A stretch of 64,000 nt of DNA from Phenylobacterium sp. CCH9-H3 (GTDB taxonomy: Bacteria; Pseudomonadota; Alphaproteobacteria; Caulobacterales; Caulobacteraceae). Made by a program: the position numbers and the translations under genes. The stretch spans positions 1 through 64,000 of the forward strand of contig NZ_LSJI01000025.1 of NCBI RefSeq assembly GCF_001557235.1, in the 5' to 3' direction. Shown here in pieces: positions 17,754 to 25,924 of the stretch. Below the pieces are notes generated by a model that was not told the origin of the DNA, did not search any database, and worked only from the letters and a program-made list of their open reading frames with translations. Within the stretch, counting starts at the first letter, position 1, and every line of letters starts with the position of its first letter.

Positions 17754-18244
17754 CTTGGAAATCCCCTCAAACTACCCCCGGCGCTTTGCTGCGCCTGTGG
17801 CAGGATTTGGCCAATTCGCGGCCCGCGCGTCCAACAAATGTTCTTGGGGCGTTCAACAAGCCCTGCTGATCGTTCGAGATCGCGGCGCCCAGCGCGAAGT
17901 CACCGAAGGACGGCATCTGCACCGTCTCAGGTCGCCGACCGATCCAGACAAGACTCCGGCGCATGAGGTTCTTGCCAGCGACGTGAACGACGTAGCGCGC
18001 TATCGAGGCCCAGCGCATCGACGCTCCCCACCCGACCGACTCAAGACAATGGTTACCCAAGCCTCAACTGCACGACGTTGGGATCCTTTCGGCCCCCGTT
18101 CGGTCCGCCTGCACGGGACTGCGCCACGGCCGAGCGACGCCTGACGCGGCCCCGCGCGATGCCCAGCTTCTCAACGGGCGCGATTGACGTAAACCTGAGC
18201 TGGAGACGACAATGCGTTCAAACATGGGAACGGCGTTCATATAG
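17754..18244. other. Long divergent promoter region TonB/IclR
   Basis: 491 bases without a supported gene. The possible frames here show no ribosome-binding box and no family resemblance. It should hold the promoters of the large TonB receptor (left) and the IclR gene (right), and one symmetric site at 18215-18232. Two GTTC elements (near 17841 and 17852) lie about 80-100 bases upstream of the receptor start, but I cannot make them a clear palindrome. Confidence 0.55.
18215..18232. promoter_or_regulatory. Palindrome CGTTC-N8-GAACG before IclR gene
   Basis: CGTTC (18215-18219), 8 bases, GAACG (18228-18232), ending 12 bases before the IclR start codon, with another CGTTC directly behind it (18234-18238). 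The position would block the ribosome site or promoter, as expected for autorepression. Same half-sites and spacing as the site at 11825-11842. Confidence 0.5.
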
Positions 18245-19030
18245 ATGAGCGAAAATGTCCTCTCGGCTGCGCGCGTGCTGGACCTTGTGGAACTGATCGC
18301 CGGCAGCGAGGACGGCGTCCTCCTGCGCGAAGCGACGGCCCGCCTGAACGCACCGAAGAGCAGCACCCTGATGCTGCTTCGAACGCTGGTGAACCGGGGC
18401 TACGCCTATCGGGACTCCGTTTCGGAGCGCTACAGGCTCAGCGACGAATATCGGGCCGGAAGCTTCGGCTGGACCCCCGATCCGCATGCACGCCTGATCG
18501 CGGTCGCCCGCCCGGTCATGGAGGAAGTCAGCGCGGAGCTGGGGGAATCCGTCACCCTCGGCGCCTACGACAAGCAGGGAGCCGCGCAGCTGCTGAGCCA
18601 GGTCGAGGCGGACGTCGAGGTCCGCTACACGGCCGCGCTCGGCCGACCGATCCCGCTCTTCTGCACCGCGATCGGCCGCGTCCTTCTCTCCCGGGAAGGC
18701 GAAGACGCCCGGGCGGCCCTGCTCGGCGAGGGCCCTTTTGCGGCCCTGACACGCCATACGGTCACCGACCGGGAGGACATCCTGCGGATCATCGCGCACG
18801 CACGCGCCGACGGCTACGCGATCGTGATGGAGGAGTTCGCCCTGGGCGGCACCGGTGTCGCCGCCCCGATCCTCGGCGCTAGCGGCCGCGCGCTCGGGGC
18901 GCTGAACATCGGGTGCGTGACGAGCCGCTTCGACGACAAGCGCGAACGCGTGGTCGCGGCGGTCAAGGCCGGCGCCGCGACCATCGCGGCGCGGATGGGG
19001 CTGGTGGGCGAGCATCGAGCCGCGCCCTGA
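18245..19030 (+). CDS. IclR-family transcriptional regulator
   Basis: 261-residue regulator with an N-terminal winged HTH (ARVLDLVELIAGSEDGVLLR, then ATARLNAPKSSTLMLLRTL) and a C-terminal GAF-like effector domain (LGESVTLGAYDKQGAAQLLS; RPIPLFCTAIGRVLLS is the family signature region). IclR proteins usually govern catabolic operons and themselves. It sits divergent from the 1027-residue TonB receptor, which is its most likely target, and converges on a second receptor gene. Effector unknown. Confidence 0.9.
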   Translation: MSENVLSAARVLDLVELIAGSEDGVLLREATARLNAPKSSTLMLLRTLVNRGYAYRDSVSERYRLSDEYRAGSFGWTPDPHARLIAVARPVMEEVSAELGESVTLGAYDKQGAAQLLSQVEADVEVRYTAALGRPIPLFCTAIGRVLLSREGEDARAALLGEGPFAALTRHTVTDREDILRIIAHARADGYAIVMEEFALGGTGVAAPILGASGRALGALNIGCVTSRFDDKRERVVAAVKAGAATIAARMGLVGEHRAAP

Positions 19031-19067
19031 CCGATCCTCGGCGGCCGGGTCGCCGCCAGCCCTCCGC

Positions 19068-21521
19068 TCAGAAGTTCACCGTCACGCGCGCGTAGTAGTA
19101 GCCGCCGTAGACGCCGAACGGCGAGTTGCCGCCAAAGGGCGCGAAGCCATTGGTGTCCGCCACCGTGTTGCGATCGGGATAGACGTCGAACAGGTTGTTC
19201 GCCCCGACCGCCAGGGCCAGCCGCTCGCTGACCTGGTAGCCCACCTCGAGATCGGTGAGCCATTTGGCGCCGTAGCGCTGGTCGAAGGCGGCGTTGTTGT
19301 TGAGGCTCTGCCACTTGCCGTAGCGGCTCTCGCGCAGGTTCACCCGCCACTTGTCGTAGGTCCATTCCGCGCCCAGGAGCAGCTTGGTCCGCGGCGTCGA
19401 GACCGTCGCCGAACCCCGCTGCTGGCGGTCGAACAGGGTCAGCCCCAGGCCTGCCAGTTCCGGGGGGTTGGGCGCGATGCCGGCGATGGTCGTCTTGTTG
19501 TAGTTGAAGCCCAGGGTGTAGCGCAGGCGACCCAGGTCGCCAATGTCGTGGCTATAGGAGGCGACGATGTCCACGCCCTTGGTGTTGGTGTCGATCGCGT
19601 TGGCGAAGTAGCGGACCGAGAGGTTCGTCGGCAGCCCGTTGCGAGCCAGGACGGCCGCGACCCCGCTCCCCGACAGGAGGCCGGTAAGCGCAATCCGGTC
19701 GCGCAGTTCGATACGATAGGCGTCCACCGTGGCGGAGAAGCCGGAGAACGGCGTGAGGGCCAGGCCGACGCTGTAGTTGGTGGACTTCTCGGGCTTTAGC
19801 GGCTGGGCGCCCAGCGCTTCGCCGACAGCCGAGTCCGGCCGCACCGTCTTCGATTCCACGAAGGTGAAGACGCCGTTGATGATGTTGGCCTGGTTGGCCG
19901 TCTGGGCGTAGCCCGACTGCGACAGCGACGGGGCGCGGAAGCCATTGCTGACGGTGGCGCGCAGGGCGACGGCGTCGTTGAACTCGTAGCGGGCCGAGAC
20001 CTTGCCGCTCAGCACGTCGCCCGCCGCGTCGTCGTAATCCTCGTAGCGGCCGGCCGCCGCGATCAGGAACTTGTCGGTCACGTCGAGGCTGAGGTCGATA
20101 TAGGCGGCGTAGTTGGCGCGCGAGACGTCCGCCTCGTCCGCCGGCGTCAGGATCACGGCGCCCTGGGCCCCCACGGTCGCGGCTCGCCCGGCCAGGTTGC
20201 CGTAGCCGGTGGGATAGACGTAGCCGCCGGCCACATAGGCCGCCGGATCGCCGGCCTTCGTCTCATAGTGCTCCCAGCGGTACTCGGCCCCCGCGGCGAC
20301 CGTGAGCGGGCGGCCGCCGAACACGGCGAACTCACGGGTCACGTCCAGGTTGGTCGTCCACTGCTCGAACGTGGAGCGGAAGGTGTGGAACTCGGTGGGG
20401 CTAGCCGGTCCCAGCGAGGCGTTCAGGCTGTTGCTGGACCCGTGATCGACCCGGTTGCGGCCGTAGGTGGTGCTGAGGTCGAAATCCCAGTCGCTGGCGG
20501 TCCAGCGGACGCCGCCCGTTACCTGATGATCCAATTCGTCCAGCGTGTAGTTGGGCGCGAAGCCGTCCGGATAGACCTGGATCAGGTTCTGGTTGCTGTT
20601 GGGTCGGCGGAAGCCCTGCCCCACGACGGCGTCGCGGAAGCTGAGGGTCGCGGCGGCATAGACCTCCGCGCCGCCAAGCGTCTGGCCGGCGTTCACGGAG
20701 AGGGCGGCGGACTTGGTCTTGGGCAGGCCGCCCCTGTAGAGCTGGTAGCGGTGCGCGGTCGTCTCCCGCGGGTCGGCGACGCCGCCCGGCAGGGTGAAGT
20801 AGAGCTGCCCCGTCAGGTCCACGCCGCGCAGGGCGTCGTGCTGCGTCTTGGCGTCGACCGCCAGGGTGACGAAGCCGTCCTCGCCGAAGCGGAAGCCGTG
20901 GAACATGTCCGCCTGGACGGTCTCGCCATCGGAGACGCCGTTGTATTCGAAGCGGCGGCCCGCGTTGACGTTCAGCCTGCCGCCCTCGCTGTCCTTGCGC
21001 AGGATCACGTTGATCACGCCGGCGATCGCGTCCGACCCGTACTGCGCCGCTGCGCCGTCGCGCAGCACCTCCACGCGGGCGATGGCGCTGGAGGGGATCA
21101 GGTCCAGGTCCACCGGGTTGCCGCCGTTGGACAGGTTGCCGGTGTTGAGGTTGAGCAGGGAACTGTTGTGGCGGCGCTTGCCGTCCACCAGGACCAGCAC
21201 ATGGACCCCGCCCAGGCCGCGCAGGCCGGCCGGTCGCGCCAGGCTGTCCCACGAGGACGACCCCACGGTCTGCGCCTGGAACGAAGGGATCAGCTGGGTG
21301 AGCGCGTCGCGCAGCGGCGCCGCCCCGCCCAGGCGTTCCAACTGCTCGCCGCTGATCACGTCGATGGGCGCGGGGCTGGAGACCACCGTCCGCGCCTGCC
21401 CGCGGCTGCCGGTGACCACCACCTCCTCCAGCGCCTCGCCGCTACCGGTCTGGGCGGCGGCGGCGCCGGCCATGGCGACGCCCGCAAGCGCGGTGCAGAG
21501 AAGCAGGGCGGACTTGGTCAT
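19068..21521 (-). CDS. TonB-dependent receptor of amidohydrolase operon
   Basis: 817-residue outer-membrane receptor: signal peptide ending AAAQ near residue 25, TonB box ALEEVVVTGSRGQ, plug motifs SWDSLARPAGLRGLGGVHVL and VEVLRDGAAAQYGSDAIAGV, and a terminal strand ending YYYARVTVNF. The ATG at 21521 is chosen because it starts a good signal peptide; frames upstream are not signal-like. No STN domain. It is the last gene of a minus-strand run (M20 amidohydrolase, propeller protein, amidohydrolase, MHS transporter) with a 120-base gap from the transporter gene. The substrate is therefore likely an amide, peptide or acylated amino acid, an inference from context only. Confidence 0.92.
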   Translation of the reverse strand: MTKSALLLCTALAGVAMAGAAAAQTGSGEALEEVVVTGSRGQARTVVSSPAPIDVISGEQLERLGGAAPLRDALTQLIPSFQAQTVGSSSWDSLARPAGLRGLGGVHVLVLVDGKRRHNSSLLNLNTGNLSNGGNPVDLDLIPSSAIARVEVLRDGAAAQYGSDAIAGVINVILRKDSEGGRLNVNAGRRFEYNGVSDGETVQADMFHGFRFGEDGFVTLAVDAKTQHDALRGVDLTGQLYFTLPGGVADPRETTAHRYQLYRGGLPKTKSAALSVNAGQTLGGAEVYAAATLSFRDAVVGQGFRRPNSNQNLIQVYPDGFAPNYTLDELDHQVTGGVRWTASDWDFDLSTTYGRNRVDHGSSNSLNASLGPASPTEFHTFRSTFEQWTTNLDVTREFAVFGGRPLTVAAGAEYRWEHYETKAGDPAAYVAGGYVYPTGYGNLAGRAATVGAQGAVILTPADEADVSRANYAAYIDLSLDVTDKFLIAAAGRYEDYDDAAGDVLSGKVSARYEFNDAVALRATVSNGFRAPSLSQSGYAQTANQANIINGVFTFVESKTVRPDSAVGEALGAQPLKPEKSTNYSVGLALTPFSGFSATVDAYRIELRDRIALTGLLSGSGVAAVLARNGLPTNLSVRYFANAIDTNTKGVDIVASYSHDIGDLGRLRYTLGFNYNKTTIAGIAPNPPELAGLGLTLFDRQQRGSATVSTPRTKLLLGAEWTYDKWRVNLRESRYGKWQSLNNNAAFDQRYGAKWLTDLEVGYQVSERLALAVGANNLFDVYPDRNTVADTNGFAPFGGNSPFGVYGGYYYARVTVNF

Positions 21522-21641
21522 GGTTCTTTCAGCCTTGGTGGTGTGCGGACGGAAGCGCGGCGAACGGCAGGGTTGGAGGATCGAACCGATCCCCGTGCGC
21601 CCCCGCCCGCACTTCCAGAGACGAAGCACGGACGAAAACCC

Positions 21642-22997
21642 TCACGCCCTCTGGAGGAAATTTCGCCGCGGGATCGGACGGAGCTCGGCCGCCTCGAAAC
21701 TCGGCCGGCGCGGAACGACCAGCAGGGCGCCCAGCGAAATGGCCGCAGCGGCCATGACGTAGAAGCCGGGCGCGATATTGAGGCCGGTCTCGCGCACGAG
21801 CAGGGTGGCGATGAAGGGCCCGAAGCCGCCAAACACCATCACCGCGCCGTTGAACCCGACGGACATGGCCGTGTAGCGGACCCGGGTCGGCAGCAGCTCG
21901 CAGATGAAGGTGGGCGCGGCGCCGCTGTAGAGGCCCGTGAGCACCCCGCCGACGGTCGTGAGCGCGACCACGCTCCACAGGCCTGGCGCGGCGTCGAGCT
22001 GCATGAAGAGCGGCACGCCCAGGACGAGGCAGGCCGCCGCGCTGGCGACCAGGAACGGCCAGCGGCCGAAGCGGTCGGAAAGCCAGCCGACCAACGGGAT
22101 CGTGCAGATGTTCGCGAGGGTTCCGATCAGCGTTCCCGTGAGCACCAGCGAGGCGGGGATCTTCAGCGTCTGGGCCGCGAAGCTCGCCGTGAAGGCGCCG
22201 AAGATATAGCTGCCCACCGTCCAGACGACCGTCACGCCGAAGACCTGCAGCACCGCCCCGCCGTGATGGGCCAGCGCCTCGCGCAGCGGCGCGGCGGGCG
22301 GCCCCGCCTCGGCCCGGAACGCCGGCGTCTCGTCCACGTGCGCGCGGAGCCAGAACCCCACTGGCGCGACGAGGAGGCCGAGCAGGAAGGGCAATCGCCA
22401 TCCCCAATCGGCCAGGTCGTCCGCGGACAGCACACTGTTCAGCAGCAAGGCGACGCCGACCGCCGAGAGGATGGCGAGGCTGGTGCTCAGCTGCTGCAGG
22501 CTACCGAAGAACCCGCGGCGATGCGGAGGGGCGTATTCCACCAGGAAGGTCGTCGCCCCGCCCCACTCCCCGCCGGTCGCAAACCCCTGCACGAGCCGGC
22601 AGGCTACGAGCAGGATCGGCGCAGCCAGCCCGATCGACTCGTAGGCCGGGACCAGCCCGGTCAGCCCCGTCGCCACGGCCATCAGCACCATCGTCAGGAC
22701 CAGGGCCGCCTTGCGGCCGCGCCGGTCGCCGTAGCTGCCGATCACGACCGCTCCCACGGGCCGCATGAAGAAGCCGACGCCGTAGGTGGCGAAGCTCGCC
22801 AGGAGGCTGGTGAGCGGATCGGCCGCCGGGAACATCGCCCGGCCGATCTGGGCCGCGAAATAGCCGTAGACCATGAAATCGAAGAGCTCGAACCAGTTGC
22901 CGACCATCACCGAGCCGAGGGCGCGGGCGACGTCCCGGGGGCGCGGGCTCTGGGCGGCGTCGGCGCGCCCGGGCGACGCCGCCTCCGCCCGCCTCAT
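21642..22997 (-). CDS. MFS transporter, metabolite:H+ symporter type
   Basis: 451-residue, 12-helix inner-membrane carrier of the MHS subgroup (ShiA/ProP/KgtP-like). Diagnostic segments are NWFELFDFMVYGYFA at the first helix, the loop GDRRGRKAAL between helices 2 and 3, and RLVQGFATGGEWGGATTFLVE in helix 5. It opens with a charged, non-cleaved N-terminus; the start ATG at 22997 overlaps the amidohydrolase stop (ATGA), giving translational coupling. MHS members import organic acids, betaines or amino-acid derivatives. Here it presumably takes up what the upstream periplasmic amidohydrolases release. Substrate not determinable. Confidence 0.9.
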   Translation of the reverse strand: MRRAEAASPGRADAAQSPRPRDVARALGSVMVGNWFELFDFMVYGYFAAQIGRAMFPAADPLTSLLASFATYGVGFFMRPVGAVVIGSYGDRRGRKAALVLTMVLMAVATGLTGLVPAYESIGLAAPILLVACRLVQGFATGGEWGGATTFLVEYAPPHRRGFFGSLQQLSTSLAILSAVGVALLLNSVLSADDLADWGWRLPFLLGLLVAPVGFWLRAHVDETPAFRAEAGPPAAPLREALAHHGGAVLQVFGVTVVWTVGSYIFGAFTASFAAQTLKIPASLVLTGTLIGTLANICTIPLVGWLSDRFGRWPFLVASAAACLVLGVPLFMQLDAAPGLWSVVALTTVGGVLTGLYSGAAPTFICELLPTRVRYTAMSVGFNGAVMVFGGFGPFIATLLVRETGLNIAPGFYVMAAAAISLGALLVVPRRPSFEAAELRPIPRRNFLQRA

Positions 22998-24400
22998 TTC
23001 GTGTCGGCCGGCGGCGAGGGTTTGGCCAGCGGGGCGGACGGATGGCGCGGCAGCCGCACCTGACCATCGGCCACCCACTGCCGCCCGTCCTTGAACACGT
23101 GGACGACCCGGGCGAGGTCGTCGAGCACCTCGTCGGGCCGGCCGTCGACCACGATCACATCGGCGAGCTTGCCGGCCTCCAGCGTGCCCAGCTTGTCGCC
23201 CATGGCCAGGAGCTCGGCGTTGGTCCTGGTCGCGGCGATCAGGGCCTGGGCGGGGGTGTAGCCGCCCTTCACGAACCACTTGAGCTCGGCGATGTAGGGG
23301 TTGGGGATCATCTGGTTGACCCGCCCGATGGTGTCGGTCCCCACGCCCATGACCACGCCGGCGGCCTTCAGTTTCTTGAACATGTCGAAGTTCGACTGGC
23401 TGGTCATGACGAACCGCCGCGACGTCGAGCCGTAGAAGCCGCCCGCGGTGTCGAGCACATTCTGGTAGACCTGCAGGGTCGGGACGGAAGCTATCCTGCG
23501 CTTCCCCATGGCCGCGACGGCCGCGTCGGTCCGCGGCAGCGGATGCTCGATCATGTCGACGCCGGCGGCCACCGCCCGGTCGATATAGATGGTCTCGCAA
23601 TCGCACGTCACCGGCAGGCCCAGCGTATGGGCCTCGTCCACGGCGGCGGCGGCTTCCTCGGGCGTGAAGTGGCTGGCGATCTTGATGACGCTGGCCCCCT
23701 CCTTGAAGGCGGTGCGGACCGCCGCGCGCCAGGCGTCCGCCCCGTCGCGCTCCCACTGGTACGCGGGACCATGGTTGGGCGTGATCGGCCGCTCGGTGGC
23801 GTGCCCTCCGGTGCCGGTGATGATGTGACCCGCGGCGAAGACGCGGGGGGCCGGGATCTGCCCGGCCGCGCTCCATTGGGCGAGCTGGTGCGGGGCGTTC
23901 AACACGCCGCCGAGGTCGCGGACCGCGGTGAAGCCCGACTCCAGGAACCAGCGGAGATTCCGCGCGCCGCGCAGCACGCCGGACCCTTCGGTGTCCTGCT
24001 CGTCGATCGGTGTGTCGGGGTCGGGGTAGGTCATATGGACGTGCATATCGATGAGGCCCGGCATGACGGTCTTCCCGGTCACATCGATCACCACGGCGTC
24101 CGCCGCCCAGTCGGTGCGCCCCGCGGGCAGGACGGCCTTGATGGTTCGATCCTCGAGCACCACCGTTCCCTCGAAGGCCGCCGCGCGGACAGCGTCGAAG
24201 ACGCGGCCGCCCATCAGCACCGTCTGCTTGCCCGGCCCCGCCACGGGACGCCGCGGGATCCGCTGCGGGTCATCGGACGTCGGCGTCGTCCGGGGCAACA
24301 CCGCCTCGCGGTCATTGCGCAGCGGCTGGGCTGCGACCGGCGCGCCGGCGAGCATCAGCAGCAGGGCGCCTGCCACCGCGGGCCGCGAGGGATCGAACAT
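22994..24400 (-). CDS. Secreted amidohydrolase, imidazolonepropionase-like
   Basis: 468-residue metal-dependent hydrolase with a signal peptide (cleavage near PVAAQ). The first metal site is HVH (H120, H122) in GLIDMHVHMTYP. ITGTGGHATER, the ASVIKIASHFTPEEA region (metal lysine or substrate segment), VTCDCETIYID and GVGTDTIGRV give the remaining metal and active-site strands of an amidohydrolase TIM barrel. A beta-sandwich flanks it on both sides (VLMGGRVFDAV; GKLADVIVVDGRPDEVLDDL). Similar enzymes act as prolidases/Xaa-Arg dipeptidases or aryl-amide hydrolases, so the substrate is open. The start is ATG 24400 or the adjacent TTG 24403; a GGGAG box precedes both. Coupled to the MHS transporter. 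Confidence 0.87.
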   Translation of the reverse strand: MFDPSRPAVAGALLLMLAGAPVAAQPLRNDREAVLPRTTPTSDDPQRIPRRPVAGPGKQTVLMGGRVFDAVRAAAFEGTVVLEDRTIKAVLPAGRTDWAADAVVIDVTGKTVMPGLIDMHVHMTYPDPDTPIDEQDTEGSGVLRGARNLRWFLESGFTAVRDLGGVLNAPHQLAQWSAAGQIPAPRVFAAGHIITGTGGHATERPITPNHGPAYQWERDGADAWRAAVRTAFKEGASVIKIASHFTPEEAAAAVDEAHTLGLPVTCDCETIYIDRAVAAGVDMIEHPLPRTDAAVAAMGKRRIASVPTLQVYQNVLDTAGGFYGSTSRRFVMTSQSNFDMFKKLKAAGVVMGVGTDTIGRVNQMIPNPYIAELKWFVKGGYTPAQALIAATRTNAELLAMGDKLGTLEAGKLADVIVVDGRPDEVLDDLARVVHVFKDGRQWVADGQVRLPRHPSAPLAKPSPPADTK

Positions 24401-24427
24401 CAAGCGGTTTCTCCCATGGGGCTCACG

Positions 24428-25924
24428 TCAGCGGCCGGGCTGGCGCACGACCAGCGTCTTGCCGGCGAGCGCCGCGGGATCGACGTCGCGCCGGGTCACC
24501 GTGCGCCGGCCCTGGGGGGTCAGGAAGGTGACGCTGACCGTGACCTTCCGCAGGCCGAGGGTCCCGAAGTGGACCGGCATGGCGTTCTGGGAGTCGTAGC
24601 CGCCGCCGGTGTCCATCATCCGCGCGCCCAGGAGCCGGCCGGCGGCGTCGAAAAGGCGGATCTCCGCGCCTGGGACCAGCGCGACGCCGCGCGAATCCAC
24701 CGCGGCCACCTTCAGCGCCCCTCGATGCGCGGCGTCCGGACTGTCGTTGCGATAGACCCGGCCGGCGCCGACCTTGTCGTCGTTGTGGGTCAGCGCCAGA
24801 TCCAGGTCGCCGTCGCTGTCCAGGTCGGCCCACTGCACGCCATGGTCGGCCGGAACGACGTCGAGGCCGGCCGGCAGTTCGTCGACGAACTGGCCCGCAC
24901 GGTTGCGGTAGAGATGATCCTTCAGCGTCGGATTGGGCGTGCGGAAGGTGGTGACGTAGAGATCGAGCCAGCCGTCCTGGTCGACGTCGGCCCAGCCGCC
25001 GGCCACGTGATGGTCGTCGGCCAGCAGCCCCGCGGCCGCGGCGACCTCCGTGAACGTCCCGCCGTCGTTCCGGTGCAGGCGGTTCTTGCCGTAGGCCGCC
25101 ACGAACAGGTCGAAGTCGCCGTCGTTGTCGTAGTCGCCGACAGCGCAGCCGACCGAGCCCTCGTCGGCGGGTCGCTGCAGCGGCGTCAGGCCCAGCGCCT
25201 CGGCCACATCGACGAACCGGCCGTCGTCGTTCCGGAAATAGCCGTCGCGGTCGCCGGCCTGGTTGGCGACGAACACGTCGAGGTCGCCGTCCTGGTCGGC
25301 GTCGAAGAAGCATGCGCCCACCGTCTTGCGTGGGTCGGCGAGGCCCAGTTCCGACGCGACATCCCGGAACTTGCCATCGTCGTTGCGGAACAGTTGGTTC
25401 GCCGCCGCGCGCTGGGCGACGAAGAGGTCCAGATCGCCGTCGCGGTCGATGTCGATCCACGAGACCTGCCGGGTCGAAGCATCCGGCGGGGCGATCCCCA
25501 GTTCGGCGCCGACCTCGGTGAAGACGCCGCCCCGGTCGTTCCGAAACAGCCGGTTGCGATGCCGCGGCGTGGGCGAGGTCCCGACGTAGAGGTCGACATC
25601 GCCGTCGGCGTCGTAGTCGCCCCAGGCCAGAGCCCGCGCGTCCCGGCCGCCCACGTCGAACCGGACGCCCGAGGGGACCAGCGCGCCCCGATCGTTGCGC
25701 AGCAGCACGACGCTGCCGTCCTTGAAGCCCGTGGCGAGGTCGAGGTCCCCATCGCCGTCGTAGTCGGCCCAGGCGTTCGCCAGGGCGCCGGGCTTGTCGA
25801 GCGCCGGGATATCCAGCCGCTCGAAGCGGAAGGGGGCCGCCGTCGCCGCGAGCGGCGCGGCGGCGAGACCAAGGGTCAGCAGGCCGGCGGCCGCGAGCCC
25901 GGGGCGACGGTGGCGACGGATCAA
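24428..25924 (-). CDS. Exported FG-GAP/VCBS propeller protein with UnbV/ASPIC end
   Basis: 498-residue protein with a signal peptide (AAGLLTLGLAAAPLAATAA) and seven repeats centred on a calcium-binding D-x-D-x-D-G-x-x-D-[LV] core: DYDGDGDLDL, DYDADGDVDL, DIDRDGDLDL, DADQDGDLDV, DYDNDGDFDL, DVDQDGWLDL, DLDSDGDLDL. Seven such repeats should fold as a seven-bladed beta-propeller. The C-terminal 100 residues (GALKVAAVDSRGVALVPGAE, LLGARMMDTGGGYDSQNAMP, VHFGTL) match the ASPIC/UnbV domain. No catalytic site is recognisable; binding or scaffold roles are known for the fold. I place the start at TTG 25924: a GGAGG box lies seven bases ahead and the TTG overlaps the M20 gene stop (TTGA). Confidence 0.88.
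   Translation of the reverse strand: MIRRHRRPGLAAAGLLTLGLAAAPLAATAAPFRFERLDIPALDKPGALANAWADYDGDGDLDLATGFKDGSVVLLRNDRGALVPSGVRFDVGGRDARALAWGDYDADGDVDLYVGTSPTPRHRNRLFRNDRGGVFTEVGAELGIAPPDASTRQVSWIDIDRDGDLDLFVAQRAAANQLFRNDDGKFRDVASELGLADPRKTVGACFFDADQDGDLDVFVANQAGDRDGYFRNDDGRFVDVAEALGLTPLQRPADEGSVGCAVGDYDNDGDFDLFVAAYGKNRLHRNDGGTFTEVAAAAGLLADDHHVAGGWADVDQDGWLDLYVTTFRTPNPTLKDHLYRNRAGQFVDELPAGLDVVPADHGVQWADLDSDGDLDLALTHNDDKVGAGRVYRNDSPDAAHRGALKVAAVDSRGVALVPGAEIRLFDAAGRLLGARMMDTGGGYDSQNAMPVHFGTLGLRKVTVSVTFLTPQGRRTVTRRDVDPAALAGKTLVVRQPGR

Noticed and set aside
14850..17966. A 1038-codon plus-strand frame opposite the large TonB receptor
   Set aside because: No family resemblance, rich in Arg/Gly/Val/Asp typical of antisense frames in high-GC genes. 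The minus-strand receptor has full signal, plug and barrel motifs.
17767..18060. A 97-codon minus-strand frame in the long intergenic region
   Set aside because: No ribosome box, no homologous pattern recognised, and it lies where the receptor promoter is expected.
21642..23876. A 744-codon frame extending the MHS transporter upstream
   Set aside because: The upstream part overlaps the amidohydrolase gene and is low-complexity shadow. Helix 1 begins soon after ATG 22997, which overlaps the amidohydrolase stop.
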